Source of the DNA: DASVHS01 sp035468985
GTDB lineage: Bacteria > Acidobacteriota > Thermoanaerobaculia > Gp7-AA8
DNA length: 64,000 nucleotides
Reading direction: 5' to 3'
Assembly: GCA_035468985.1 (NCBI GenBank)
Contig: DATISF010000038.1
Span: 62,001 to 126,000, forward strand
In this document: piece after piece, positions 22,928 to 31,047 of the stretch
How the letters are laid out: each line of letters opens with the position of its first letter
Position numbering within the stretch: the stretch's first letter is position 1
Notes under the pieces: model-generated
Told to the model about the DNA's origin: nothing
What the model saw: the letters and a program-made list of their open reading frames with translations, nothing else
Databases searched by the model: none
Position numbers and translations under genes: made by a program

Positions 22928-25330
22928 ATGCGCCGTTTCCTGCTTGCGCTGGTCTTCCTCGCCCCGGTCGCGGTGTTCGGCCAGTACCGAATGCCGCCGA
23001 AAGCGATCGCCGATGTGGTCGATGCGCCGCCGCCGCCGACGGCGAACGTCTCTCCCGACGGCAACTGGCTCCTGCTCCTGCAGCAGCCGCCTTTGCTGAC
23101 GATCTCCGATCTCTCGCAGCCCGAGCTGAAGCTCGCCGGCATCCGCTTCGATCCCGGGACGCACGACCAGTCGCGGCTCTTGTACAACACCGCGCTCACG
23201 CTGGTGCGCGTGAGCGACGGCCAGTCGCGTCCGGTCACAGGACTTCCGCCGTCGCCTCGCATGCGCTTCGCGACGTGGTCGCCCGACTCCGCGCACATCG
23301 CCTTCACCTTGTCGACGCGCGTCGCTGTCGAACTGTGGGTCGCCGACACCGCGACTGCCAAGGCCAGCCGGCTCTCATTTCTGATCCTGAACCAGACGCT
23401 GCCGCGGCGGCCCTACGAATGGATGCCCAACAGCCGCGCCATCCTCGCTCGCACGGTTCCGGGACAAGGAGCGCCGCCGGAAGCACCGCGCACGCCGTCC
23501 GGTCCGGCGATTCAGGAGAGCCGCGGCCGCAAAGCACCGGCGCGCACGTATGAGGACATGCTGCGCGACGAGTCCGACGCGGCGCTTTTCGAGTACCACA
23601 TGCAGTCCCGCCTTGCCCTCATCCCCATCTCCGGTGAGCCAACGCCCCTCGGCACCGCGGCGATGATCGTCCGCAATGTCCCCTCGCCCGACGGCCGCTT
23701 CATCGAGGTCGAGACCGTTCACCGCCCGTTCTCGTACACGGTTCCTGTCGAGCGCTTCCCGCGTCGCGTCGAGGTGTGGTCGTCTGCCGGACAGGTCGTG
23801 AAGCAGATCGCCGATCTTCCGCTCGCCGATCAGGTGCCGACCGACTTCGACGCCGTGCGCACCGGACCTCGCAACGTCGAGTGGCGCGGCGACAAACCGG
23901 CCACGCTCGCCTGGGCCGAAGCGCAGGATCAGGGCAATCCGAGGAATGACGTGCCGAATCGCGATGCGATTTTCACGCTCGCCGATCCATTCACCGGCAC
24001 GGCAGCAAAGCTGATGGATGTCCCGATGCGTTTCGAGCGCATCGACTGGGGAAGCGACTCCGTGGCGCTCGTCGACAGCCGCCGCTGGCGCGACCGCAAG
24101 ATTCAGACCTGGCGGATCGATCCGAGCGGCAAGACAGCGCCGGAACTGATCTTCGACCGCTCATCCGAGGACCGCTACGGCGATCCGGGAGATCCGGTGA
24201 CGAAGACCAACACCGCCGGTGTCGAGGTCCTTCGCGTGACGCCGGACGGCCGCGGCCTCTTCTTCGTCGGCGAAGGAGCTTCGCCGGAAGGCGCGCGCCC
24301 GTTCCTCTCGCGATTCGATCTGAACACGAAGAAGACGACGCGGCTGTTCCGCTCCGACGCGCCGTACTACGAGATGCCGGTCGAAATGCTCGACGATCGC
24401 GGCGAGAAAATCGTCACGCGGCGCGAGTCCGTCACCGAGCCGCCGAACTGGTTCGTGCGCGATCTGCGCAGAAAGCGGCCGCCGGTGGCGATCACCTCGA
24501 TCCCGAATCCGACGCCGCAGATGGCCAACGTGAAGAAGGAGCTCATCCAGTACAAGCGCAAAGACGGGGTCGATCTCAACGGCACGCTCTACCTGCCGCC
24601 GGGATACGACGCCCAGAAAGACGGTCCGCTGCCGGTGCTGATGTGGGCGTATCCGGCCGAATTCAAGAGCGCCTCCGCGGCGAGCCAGGTGACAACCTCG
24701 CCCCATCGCTTCACCCGAGTGACCGGCACCGGATCGCCGATCGTGTTCGTGCTGCGCGGTTACGCGGTTCTCGACAACCCCACGATTCCCATCGTCGGCG
24801 AAGGAAAGTCGGAGCCGAACGACACGTACGTCGATCAGCTGGTGGCCGGCGCGCAGGCCGCGGTCGATGAGCTGGTGCGGCGCGGCGTCGGCGATCGCAA
24901 TCGCATGGCCATCGCCGGACATTCGTACGGCGCGTTCATGACCGCGAACCTGCTCGCGCATTCCGATCTGTTCCGCGCCGGCATCGCCCGCAGCGGCGCG
25001 TACAACCGCACGCTGACGCCGTTCAGCTTCCAGGCCGAGGAGCGGACGTACTGGCAGGCGCGCGACGTCTACACGACGATGTCGCCGTTCACCTACGCCG
25101 ACAAGATCAACGAGCCGCTGCTGCTGATCCATGGGATCGACGACGACAACACCGGCACGTTCCCGATCCAGAGCGAGCGCCTCTACCAGGCCCTCTCCGG
25201 CCTCGGCGGCACGGTGCGGCTGGTGATGCTGCCGAAGGAAGCGCACGGCTATCGCGGGCGCGAGTCGGTGATGCACGTCCTGTGGGAAATGGACAACTGG
25301 CTGGAGAAGTATGTGAAAAACGCGAAATGA
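22928..25330 (+). CDS. S9 family peptidase, glutamyl-endopeptidase (S9D)-like
   Basis: An 800-residue exported serine peptidase. The ATG at 22928 opens a signal peptide (RRFLLALVFLAPVAVFG). The N-terminal about 550 residues form a beta-propeller. The C-terminal alpha/beta-hydrolase domain carries the triad: Ser in MAIAGHSYGAFMTANLLAHS (near residue 661), Asp in LLIHGIDDDNTGTFP and His in LPKEAHGYRGRES. YAVLDNPTIPIVGEG is characteristic of the chloroplast glutamyl endopeptidase branch, which cleaves after Glu. It probably digests peptides in the periplasm. The upstream in-frame extension lies in the repeat and is rejected. Confidence 0.93.
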   Translation: MRRFLLALVFLAPVAVFGQYRMPPKAIADVVDAPPPPTANVSPDGNWLLLLQQPPLLTISDLSQPELKLAGIRFDPGTHDQSRLLYNTALTLVRVSDGQSRPVTGLPPSPRMRFATWSPDSAHIAFTLSTRVAVELWVADTATAKASRLSFLILNQTLPRRPYEWMPNSRAILARTVPGQGAPPEAPRTPSGPAIQESRGRKAPARTYEDMLRDESDAALFEYHMQSRLALIPISGEPTPLGTAAMIVRNVPSPDGRFIEVETVHRPFSYTVPVERFPRRVEVWSSAGQVVKQIADLPLADQVPTDFDAVRTGPRNVEWRGDKPATLAWAEAQDQGNPRNDVPNRDAIFTLADPFTGTAAKLMDVPMRFERIDWGSDSVALVDSRRWRDRKIQTWRIDPSGKTAPELIFDRSSEDRYGDPGDPVTKTNTAGVEVLRVTPDGRGLFFVGEGASPEGARPFLSRFDLNTKKTTRLFRSDAPYYEMPVEMLDDRGEKIVTRRESVTEPPNWFVRDLRRKRPPVAITSIPNPTPQMANVKKELIQYKRKDGVDLNGTLYLPPGYDAQKDGPLPVLMWAYPAEFKSASAASQVTTSPHRFTRVTGTGSPIVFVLRGYAVLDNPTIPIVGEGKSEPNDTYVDQLVAGAQAAVDELVRRGVGDRNRMAIAGHSYGAFMTANLLAHSDLFRAGIARSGAYNRTLTPFSFQAEERTYWQARDVYTTMSPFTYADKINEPLLLIHGIDDDNTGTFPIQSERLYQALSGLGGTVRLVMLPKEAHGYRGRESVMHVLWEMDNWLEKYVKNAK

Positions 25331-25339
25331 CGGGCGCGA

Positions 25340-25780
25340 ATGCTTGTCGCCGCAGTCACGTTGCTGTGGGCGATCGGGGCCTCCGCTGCCACCGACAAGC
25401 AGCTCGAGATCCGCGTTGACAAATACCTTGCGCCCTTGGTGAAGGCGCACGACTTCAACGGCGTTGTCATCGTTGCGCGAGACGACAAGATTCTCGCGCA
25501 GAAGGCGTACGGACAGGCCGATTTCGACCTGAATGTGCCGATCGTGGTGCGGTCGCGTTTTCGGATCGCCTCCATGACAAAGGCGTTCACCGGCGCGGCG
25601 GTGGCGATGCTTGCCGAGCGCCCACGAGTTCAAGCGAGTTCCGTAGACTCACTTCCAATGGTTCTGCGGAGCGCGACGCAGAATGTTCTCGTGTCACCAC
25701 AAGAGGGTGACCCCCGCGCTATCACGGCCCCGCTCTTTCAGCCACGTTCGACGATGCCGTTGCAAGGGCAGTCAACGTGA
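25340..25780 (+). pseudogene. Truncated serine hydrolase (beta-lactamase-type) N-terminal fragment
   Basis: The first about 93 codons read like a class-C-type serine hydrolase: signal peptide VAAVTLLWAIGASAA, DFNGVVIVARDDKILAQKAY and the SxxK nucleophile motif in RIASMTKAFTGAAVAMLAER. From about 25620 the similarity stops and the remaining 50 codons (PRVQASSVDSLPMVL...) have no family character, so the catalytic Tyr and Lys-Thr-Gly regions are missing. It starts 10 bp after the S9 peptidase stop and probably was the next gene of that unit. The break marks the left edge of the accessory DNA. Confidence 0.75.
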
Positions 25781-25801
25781 CCTGAAAGGAGGGCTGAGCC
25801 G

Positions 25802-27016
25802 ATGAAAGCATCCGACAGCATCCGCATCGTGGGGCATGTCCAAGCCGGCTTCGAGGCCGTGCGCGATGCGTTCGCTGAAAACTTCTCGCGCCGAAGGGAA
25901 CTGGGCGGCGCGTGTTCCGTGTATCACCGCGGTGAAAAGGTCGTCGACCTGTGGGGCGGCGTGCGGAACAAGTCGACCGGCGAGCTTTGGCAAGAGGACA
26001 CCATGGTCCTGGTCCACTCGACCACCAAAGGCCTCGCCGCGATGACTCTGGCGGTCGCCCATTCTCGTGGCTGGCTCGACTACGAGCAGCGCGTCTGCAC
26101 GTACTGGCCGGAGTTTGCCCAGCAGGGAAAAGAAACGATCACGGTCCGCCAGCTGCTGGCGCACCACGCGGGTTTGTTCGCCCTCGATGAGCCGGTGAAC
26201 AGGAGTGTGATCGCCGATCTCGACCGGCTGGCAGTCATCTTGGCGCGCCAGAAACCGGCCTGGGAGCCCGGCACGCGGCAGGCCTACCACGCCATCACTC
26301 TCGGCTACTACGAAAACGAACTGCTGCGAAGGGTCGACCCGCGCCATCGCAGCCTGGGACAGTTCTTTCAGGACGAAATCGCTTCGCCGCTGGGACTCGA
26401 CTTCTACATCCGCTTGCCCGAGTCGATTCCGAACTCGAGGCTGGCCACGCTTGCGAGACCAGGTTGGATCGAAATACTGCGTGGGTTTCCCATCCGGTTC
26501 ACGATCGCGGCGATCAATCCTCGTTCGAACATCCGTCGGGCGCTTGTTGGTTCCGAGCTCCCCGAGGCCGAGGAGCAGGGACGCATCTATGCCCGCAATC
26601 TCGAAATACCCTCGGGCGGCGGCGTCGGCACTGCCCGCGCAATCGCCCGCGCATACAGCGTATTCGCAACGGACGGAAGGGAACTGCAGTTGCGTCAGGC
26701 GACGCTGGATGCGTTGTCGGCACCCGCGATCCCTCCGACACACGGCTTCTATGACCAGTGCATGCTGGGCGGCGACGTTCGGTTCTCGCTGGGCTTCATG
26801 AAGAACAGCCCCGATTGGCCGTTCGGAAGCGAGGGATCGTACGGAGCACCGGGATCCGGCGGTTCGATCGGCTTCGCCGATCCGCGGGCCGGAGTGAGCT
26901 ATGCGTACGTGACCAGCCAGATGGGAACAGCGCTCACAGGAGACCCGCGAGATCTCGCGCTGCGAGATGCGCTGTATTCCATCATCCCGCGCGCCAGGAT
27001 CCAGGCGGCAGCGTAG
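25802..27016 (+). CDS. Serine hydrolase, class C beta-lactamase/EstB-like
   Basis: A 404-residue protein. The ribosome site AAAGGAGGG lies about 12 bases before the ATG. The nucleophile SxxK motif is VLVHSTTKGLAAMTL (near residue 70), and the Tyr motif is PGTRQAYHAITLGYYENEL (near 160) with YHA instead of YxN. A C-terminal GSYGAPGSGGSIGFADP resembles the HTG-type third motif (here GSIGF). These enzymes are usually esterases or D-aminopeptidases rather than true lactamases. No signal peptide is seen. It is distinct from, and not a continuation of, the truncated hydrolase upstream. Confidence 0.88.
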   Translation: MKASDSIRIVGHVQAGFEAVRDAFAENFSRRRELGGACSVYHRGEKVVDLWGGVRNKSTGELWQEDTMVLVHSTTKGLAAMTLAVAHSRGWLDYEQRVCTYWPEFAQQGKETITVRQLLAHHAGLFALDEPVNRSVIADLDRLAVILARQKPAWEPGTRQAYHAITLGYYENELLRRVDPRHRSLGQFFQDEIASPLGLDFYIRLPESIPNSRLATLARPGWIEILRGFPIRFTIAAINPRSNIRRALVGSELPEAEEQGRIYARNLEIPSGGGVGTARAIARAYSVFATDGRELQLRQATLDALSAPAIPPTHGFYDQCMLGGDVRFSLGFMKNSPDWPFGSEGSYGAPGSGGSIGFADPRAGVSYAYVTSQMGTALTGDPRDLALRDALYSIIPRARIQAAA

Positions 27017-27136
27017 TGACGACGTCCATCTCGGCTGGAAAAAGACGCGAGCTCGCCGTCATGAATGCGTTGTCCGAGGTTGACGGGAAGGTAACAGCGC
27101 GCGTGGTAACGTCAGCACGCACGGGCCCGGATCGTC

Positions 27137-27538
27137 ATGCCTCATCACCTTCGCATTGCCAGGCCGGTCAGCGATATCGAACGCAGCAGGGACATGTACT
27201 GCCGCGGCCTCGGTCTCCGTGTCCTCGGGAGCTTCGAGAACCATGACGGATTCGACGGCGTCATGATCGGCGTGGATGGAGCGAACTACCACTTTGAGTT
27301 CACCTACTCGCGCGGCCACCCGGTGCGTCCGGCGCCTACGGTCGAAGACCTGGCGGTGTTCTACATACCGCTGGCAGCAGAGTGGCAAGCCGCGTGCGCC
27401 AGGATGCTCGCTGCCGGGTTCAGACAGGTCACCGCGTTCAATCCCTATTGGGAAGCCAGAGGTCGCACATTTGAGGATCGGGATGGTTATCGGATCGTCC
27501 TGGAGCAAGCGGAGTGGATCAACATTGAGAACGATTGA
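27137..27538 (+). CDS. VOC-family (glyoxalase-fold) protein, YycE-like
   Basis: A 133-residue protein starting MPHHLRIARPVSDIERSRDM. It shows the two-module VOC pattern with YCRGLGLRVLGSFENHDGFD, YHFEFTYSRGHPVRPAPTVE, and the C-terminal module ARMLAAGFRQVTAFNPYW and FEDRDGYRIVLEQA, whose Glu is a typical metal ligand. The AR-PVSDI opening and NPYW motif fit the YycE group of unknown function. It overlaps the start of the next gene by 14 bp, so it belongs to the VOC, SnoaL, PhzF run. Confidence 0.88.
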   Translation: MPHHLRIARPVSDIERSRDMYCRGLGLRVLGSFENHDGFDGVMIGVDGANYHFEFTYSRGHPVRPAPTVEDLAVFYIPLAAEWQAACARMLAAGFRQVTAFNPYWEARGRTFEDRDGYRIVLEQAEWINIEND

Positions 27539-27905
27539 GCGAGAAGACATCGAGACCTTCGCCGCGCAGTGGACGCAGTCCTGGAACAAACGGGACATCG
27601 AGCAGGTGCTCGCCCATTTCCATGACGACGTGGAGTTCACCAGTCCCACGGCACAGGCGGTCGTGGGCACGGCCACCGTGCGCGGCAAGCAATCCCTCCG
27701 CGATTACTGGATCAAGGCCTTGGCACGCCTTCAGTCGCTGCGATTCACCGTGGACAGGATCATGTGGGATGCGGCACGGCGCGAGCTGGCCATCATCTAC
27801 ACGTCCGAAACCGACGGGAAGACGAAGCGCGTCTCGGAAAACCTGACATTCGACGACGCCGGGAAAGTCGTTTCCGCCGAAGTCTTTCACGGCGTCGCCT
27901 CGTGA
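27525..27905 (+). CDS. SnoaL-like nuclear-transport-factor-2 fold protein
   Basis: A 126-residue protein read from a TTG at 27525 that lies inside the end of the VOC gene, about 13 bases after a GGAG. The protein shows the SnoaL/NTF2 pattern: EDIETFAAQWTQSWNKRDIE, VLAHFHDDVEFTSPTAQAVV, GKQSLRDYWIKALARLQSLR and a final strand pair with KTKRVSENLTFDDAGKVVSA. These small cone-shaped proteins bind or isomerise polar aromatic or hydroxylated ligands. Its stop overlaps the GTG of the PhzF-like gene. The longer in-frame reading back to 27276 is a shadow of the VOC gene. Confidence 0.8.
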   Translation: MRTIEREDIETFAAQWTQSWNKRDIEQVLAHFHDDVEFTSPTAQAVVGTATVRGKQSLRDYWIKALARLQSLRFTVDRIMWDAARRELAIIYTSETDGKTKRVSENLTFDDAGKVVSAEVFHGVAS

Positions 27906-28783
27906 CCTCCCATCCGACTCTGTTTCACGTCGATGTCTTCGCGACCGGCTCGCTGACCGGCAACGGTCTGACCGTGTTCTTGGATACGGACCATTGGCCT
28001 GCTTCTGCGATGCAACGGCTGGCGCAGGAGTCGAAGCAGTTCGAGTCCATCTTCTTGTCGTCGATCACGCCCAACAGCGCCAAAGCACGCATCTTCACTG
28101 TCGAAGAAGAACTGCCGTTCGCCGGGCACCCGGTCCTCGGCGCCGCCGCCATCCTTCATCGCACGCAGGCTCCCTCAGCGGAGTCCCGCTCCTGGGTGCT
28201 CTCGCTTCCTCACGGAGAAATCGCCGTCACGACTGCCAAGCTGGAGACGCACTACCTGTGCGAGATGAATCAAGGGAAGCCCATCGTGGGCCCGACGATT
28301 TCCGATGAAGCGGTGACTCCGATCCTGACCAGGCTTGGACTGCGCAACTCCGATGTCGCCAGCGGCTTGGATGCGCAAGTGATCTCGACGGGCTTGCCTT
28401 ACCTGATCATCCCCGTCTCGCCCGCGGCATTGGCGAAAGCGAAAATCAGCGGGACCGATCTCGAAGCGCAGCTGAAGACGTTTGGAGCGAAGTTCGTCCT
28501 CGTTCTCGCCGTCGAAGCCCGCGAAATGAGAACCTGGGACAACCTCGGACAGGTCGAAGACGTCGCCACAGGGAGTGCTGCCGGACCGGCCGCCGCGTAT
28601 CTCCTGAGCCGGGGTCTTGCCAGTCCGAAACTTCCGATCGAACTGGCGCAAGGCCGGTTTGCAGCCCGTCCAAGCAGGATCACGGTGACCGAGGATCAGA
28701 ACCATGATCTTCTGGTTCGCGGCGAGGTCTGGCCCGTCAGTCACGGCACACTCGATGTCGACCCGACGCAATCATGGAACTGA
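27902..28783 (+). CDS. PhzF-family isomerase/epimerase
   Basis: A 293-residue protein from a GTG at 27902 overlapping the preceding stop (GTGA). Family features are LFHVDVFATGSLTGNGLTVF, the catalytic Glu region KQFESIFLSSI, ARIFTVEEELPFAGHPVLGA (first half), and VEDVATGSAAGPAAAYLLSR (second half, the GSAxGP hallmark). PhzF enzymes use a diaminopimelate-epimerase-like fold to move double bonds or protons. No phenazine genes are present, so the substrate is unknown. It ends the coupled run of three genes. Confidence 0.92.
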   Translation: MTSHPTLFHVDVFATGSLTGNGLTVFLDTDHWPASAMQRLAQESKQFESIFLSSITPNSAKARIFTVEEELPFAGHPVLGAAAILHRTQAPSAESRSWVLSLPHGEIAVTTAKLETHYLCEMNQGKPIVGPTISDEAVTPILTRLGLRNSDVASGLDAQVISTGLPYLIIPVSPAALAKAKISGTDLEAQLKTFGAKFVLVLAVEAREMRTWDNLGQVEDVATGSAAGPAAAYLLSRGLASPKLPIELAQGRFAARPSRITVTEDQNHDLLVRGEVWPVSHGTLDVDPTQSWN

Positions 28784-29113
28784 AGTGCCATCCACGTTCC
28801 CGGTCTGATCTGTTACCTGTGTGTCCGGTCAAAACCCGGTAGCATTTGCCGCCGCGCACGGACGGTCGTCTCTCGTTACGCGTTCCGGGGACTCGAACAT
28901 CTCGTGATCTTCTTCTACTGTTTTCCTGGCGCTCATTCGATATCGGACGATGATTCCCTTCCTGTTTGCGCTGCTCTTGCTGGAACACGTGGCCGGAAAA
29001 CTGATTCTTCATTCCTGCCCATTGCAACGACTGGGTCGAGAAGGAAGAGCCCCGGCATCTCTCCAATTCCGTACGGGTTCGTCGCTCTGATCATCATTGG
29101 CCCGGCGCGATCG
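28784..29113. other. 330 bp without a recognisable gene
   Basis: Base composition is lower in G+C than the neighbouring genes. At 28801-28838 the text CTGATCTGTTACCTGTGTGT followed by CCGGTCAAAACCC resembles a transposon terminal sequence, and no transposase remains. A short frame (MIPFLFALLLLEHVAGKLIL, about 28950-29010) looks like a membrane helix but has no family or ribosome site. The stretch precedes a decayed GNAT gene, so it is probably eroded DNA. Confidence 0.4.
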
Positions 29114-29594
29114 ATGCGGAGCCAGGACAGGCAGGAGGTTCAATCCAATGCCATCGAATTCGACAACGAGCGCCACTGCAAAGACTTCATCCGGCTCAAC
29201 GAGCTGTGGATCTCGGAACACTTTGCCATTGAAGAATCCGACCGGAACCTGGCCTAAGACCCATTCAGGATCGTCAGAGACGGCGGCCAGATCGTGAGTC
29301 TGATCGAAGGTGGCCGCGTTGTAGGCGTATGTGCTCTGTTCAAGGAGACCGATCGACGTTATGAGCTTGCCCGAATGGTTGATCCGGTCGAACGGGCAAG
29401 GGCTACGGCGACACGCTGATCGTTGCGGCGATCGGGAAGGCCCGAGACAGCGGAGCAAAGACCATGTCCCCGCTATCCAATACGCGGCTCGCGCCCGCCA
29501 TTGCTACCGAAAGCACGGGGTCAAACCGGTATCCGAGGGCCGGCACCCGGTCTATGCGCGCTGCAATATCGTCATGGAATTGAGTTTGGCGTAG
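29114..29594 (+). pseudogene. Decayed GNAT acetyltransferase
   Basis: One GNAT protein can be pieced together across frames: EFDNERHCKDFIRLNELWIS with IEESDRNLA, an in-frame TAA at about 29255, then DGGQIVSLIEGGRVVGVCAL and YELARMVDP, a shift into GKGYGDTLIVAAIGKARDSG (the acetyl-CoA loop, about 29395-29455), and a second shift into YRKHGVKPVSEGRHPVYARC with NIVMELSLA at the end. One stop codon and at least two frameshifts mean that it is not functional. The order and completeness of the motifs show it was recently a whole gene of about 160 codons. Confidence 0.75.
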
Positions 29595-29603
29595 GGGGAC
29601 GCA

Positions 29604-29933
29604 GTGGACATATCCGATACACCCTTCGGAACGACTGACTGGTCTCGTGTCGAACAAACCACCCGCAATGGCGAGCGCGGTCTCGCCCACTGGCGCACGC
29701 AGCACTTCGGCGGCATCCGCGTGCGCATGGTGGAGTACACGCCCGGCTATCTTGCCGATCACTGGTGCGTGAAGGGACACATCCTTCTATGCATCGAGGG
29801 CGAGCTTCACACGGAGCTCGAGGACGGCCGCACGTTCACGCTGCGGCCGGGCATGAGCTACCAGGTCGCCGACAATGCCGAGCCACACCGTTCCTCGACG
29901 GAGACGGGCGCGAAGCTCTTCATCGTCGACTGA
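29604..29933 (+). CDS. DHCW-motif cupin-fold protein
   Basis: A 109-residue protein from a GTG at 29604, shortly after a G-rich ribosome site. GERGLAHWRTQHFGGIRVRM and YTPGYLADHWCVKGHILLCI contain the DHxC/W cluster that names the family, and TLRPGMSYQVADNAEPHRSS gives the second cupin strand pair with its His. The fold probably binds a metal or small ligand. The function of the family is unknown. It stands alone after the GNAT remnant. Confidence 0.88.
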   Translation: MDISDTPFGTTDWSRVEQTTRNGERGLAHWRTQHFGGIRVRMVEYTPGYLADHWCVKGHILLCIEGELHTELEDGRTFTLRPGMSYQVADNAEPHRSSTETGAKLFIVD

Positions 29934-30000
29934 CTCGCCGCGCGGTAGACCTCCGGGGGATTGGTGGGCCGGCGCTTCGCGAGTAGCATGAACGGCTCGT

Positions 30001-30288
30001 ATGGATCAGAAACAACGCAAGACCGCCCGCGGCCATCGCGATCAGCTGCTCACTCTGGTGAACGGCTGGGACCCGGCCCGGCTGCTGCAGGCCGGCGCAC
30101 CGCGCCACGAATACGGTCCTCTCGTCGACAAGCTGCTCGATCTCCTTTCGCGAAACGCGAGCAAAGAGGAAGTGGCCGGAATGCTCGATCGGGAAATCCG
30201 CGAGCACTTCGGCAAGACGGCCGAGGGCTCCGCTCAGTTCGCCGTGAAAGCGGTTACCTGGTACCAGACGCTGGCGTCCGAGTCGTGA
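30001..30288 (+). CDS. Small conserved hypothetical protein
   Basis: A 95-residue, mainly helical, soluble protein (MDQKQRKTARGHRDQLLTLV, YGPLVDKLLDLLSRNASKEE, REIREHFGKTAEGSAQFAVK). It looks like a small domain of about 80 residues with a conserved acidic helix, reminiscent of DUF1871-type proteins. That resemblance is uncertain. Codon use matches the core genome, so it may be a resident gene next to the insertion point: its stop lies 10 bp from the stop of the duplicated ATPase 3' end. Confidence 0.55.
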   Translation: MDQKQRKTARGHRDQLLTLVNGWDPARLLQAGAPRHEYGPLVDKLLDLLSRNASKEEVAGMLDREIREHFGKTAEGSAQFAVKAVTWYQTLASES

Positions 30289-30301
30289 AGGTCCAACTCA
30301 C

Positions 30302-30416
30302 CGCCGGTTCCCCACCACCGCCCGCAGTTTCCGCAGCCGCAAATCCAGCTCCTCGGGCGTCATGCCTGCGTACTTCGTGGGTAGAAACCGGCGGCTGGAC
30401 GCCTCGAATACGGCCA
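30302..30416. repeat. 115-bp direct repeat, left copy (3' end of AAA ATPase gene)
   Basis: This copy is identical over all 115 bp to 34614-34728. On the minus strand it codes for the last about 38 residues of the AAA ATPase (RRFLPTKYAGMTPEELDLRL then RKLRAVVGNRR) and is followed here by a TGA stop at 30298-30300. The right copy is followed by TAG. Upstream coding sequence is missing on this side, so it is an orphan gene end. It brackets the insert at 30.4-34.6 kb. Confidence 0.95.
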
Positions 30417-30726
30417 CGCGCGGGTGTCGGCCGAGCCTCCGACGGGGATGCTCGACGACCTCGAGGCGTTTCAGCGGAAGCTGACTTCTTCGCCCGGCGT
30501 TGAGTCTCTGTCGGGCGTCATCCTTTCCGGCTCGACGTCACTTCCGGATCCCGATCCCGAACTCAACGATCTCGCGCAGCAGGGGAAGGCGGCCTTCATC
30601 CGAGCCTGCGCTCAATGCCACGGCGGCAGTCTTCATCCCGGCAGCTCGACGCCGGAAAACGAGCTTCGTGCGCCAGATCGTTCGCTATCACAACATTCAG
30701 ACGGCCTGCCCGCATCCTGCGACTGA
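30417..30726 (+). pseudogene. Fragment of a c-type cytochrome/peroxidase
   Basis: Immediately after the direct repeat a reading frame gives PPTGMLDDLEAFQRKLTSSP, VILSGSTSLPDPDPELNDLA and a heme site AFIRACAQCHGGSLHP. It then loses the frame after about 75 codons (the neighbouring frame continues QIVRYHNIQTACPHP). No signal peptide and no start of the usual family remain, so both ends are missing. It looks like part of a MauG or di-heme peroxidase type protein cut by the insertion boundary. Confidence 0.65.
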
Positions 30727-31047
30727 CGGGTACGCCCCACTCCTGCAGCTTACCGAAGCAAGCGTCATGTTGATATCCGCCCTGCCGGTTCGGCCCGTTC
30801 GGATCCTGGCCCATGGTCGGAGTTCGCGGAGCGCCGGGCGGCCACACCGCGACCACCGCATGCGGGCCGGAGATCGCGACATTGAGCACCGGCATGACCG
30901 CGCGCCAGAGGTCGACGAACGTGTCGGAAGGCGCCACGTGGGTGATCGGATCGACGAGCCGGACGTTCGCCGCCGATGGCATCGTCACGCGCAGGAGCGG
31001 CTGTTGCCGCCGAGATGAAGGTGATGTGAACAATTGCGCGAGCTGAG
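30727..31047 (-). other. Fragmentary coding DNA, unassigned
   Basis: On the minus strand a frame from about 31033 to 30740 reads PSAANVRLVDPITHVAPSDT, then FVDLWRAVMPVLNVAISGPH and GPNRQGGYQHDACFGKL, which has protein-like composition but no family I recognise and no proper start. It ends inside the cytochrome fragment. I treat it as a piece of a once larger gene. No RNA gene or promoter is seen here. Confidence 0.35.

Noticed and set aside
25802..29933. Run of small VOC, SnoaL, PhzF, GNAT and cupin genes resembling an integron cassette array
   Set aside because: No attC-like imperfect palindromes with GTTRRRY/RYYYAAC ends separate the genes, several genes overlap by start/stop codons, and no integrase is present.
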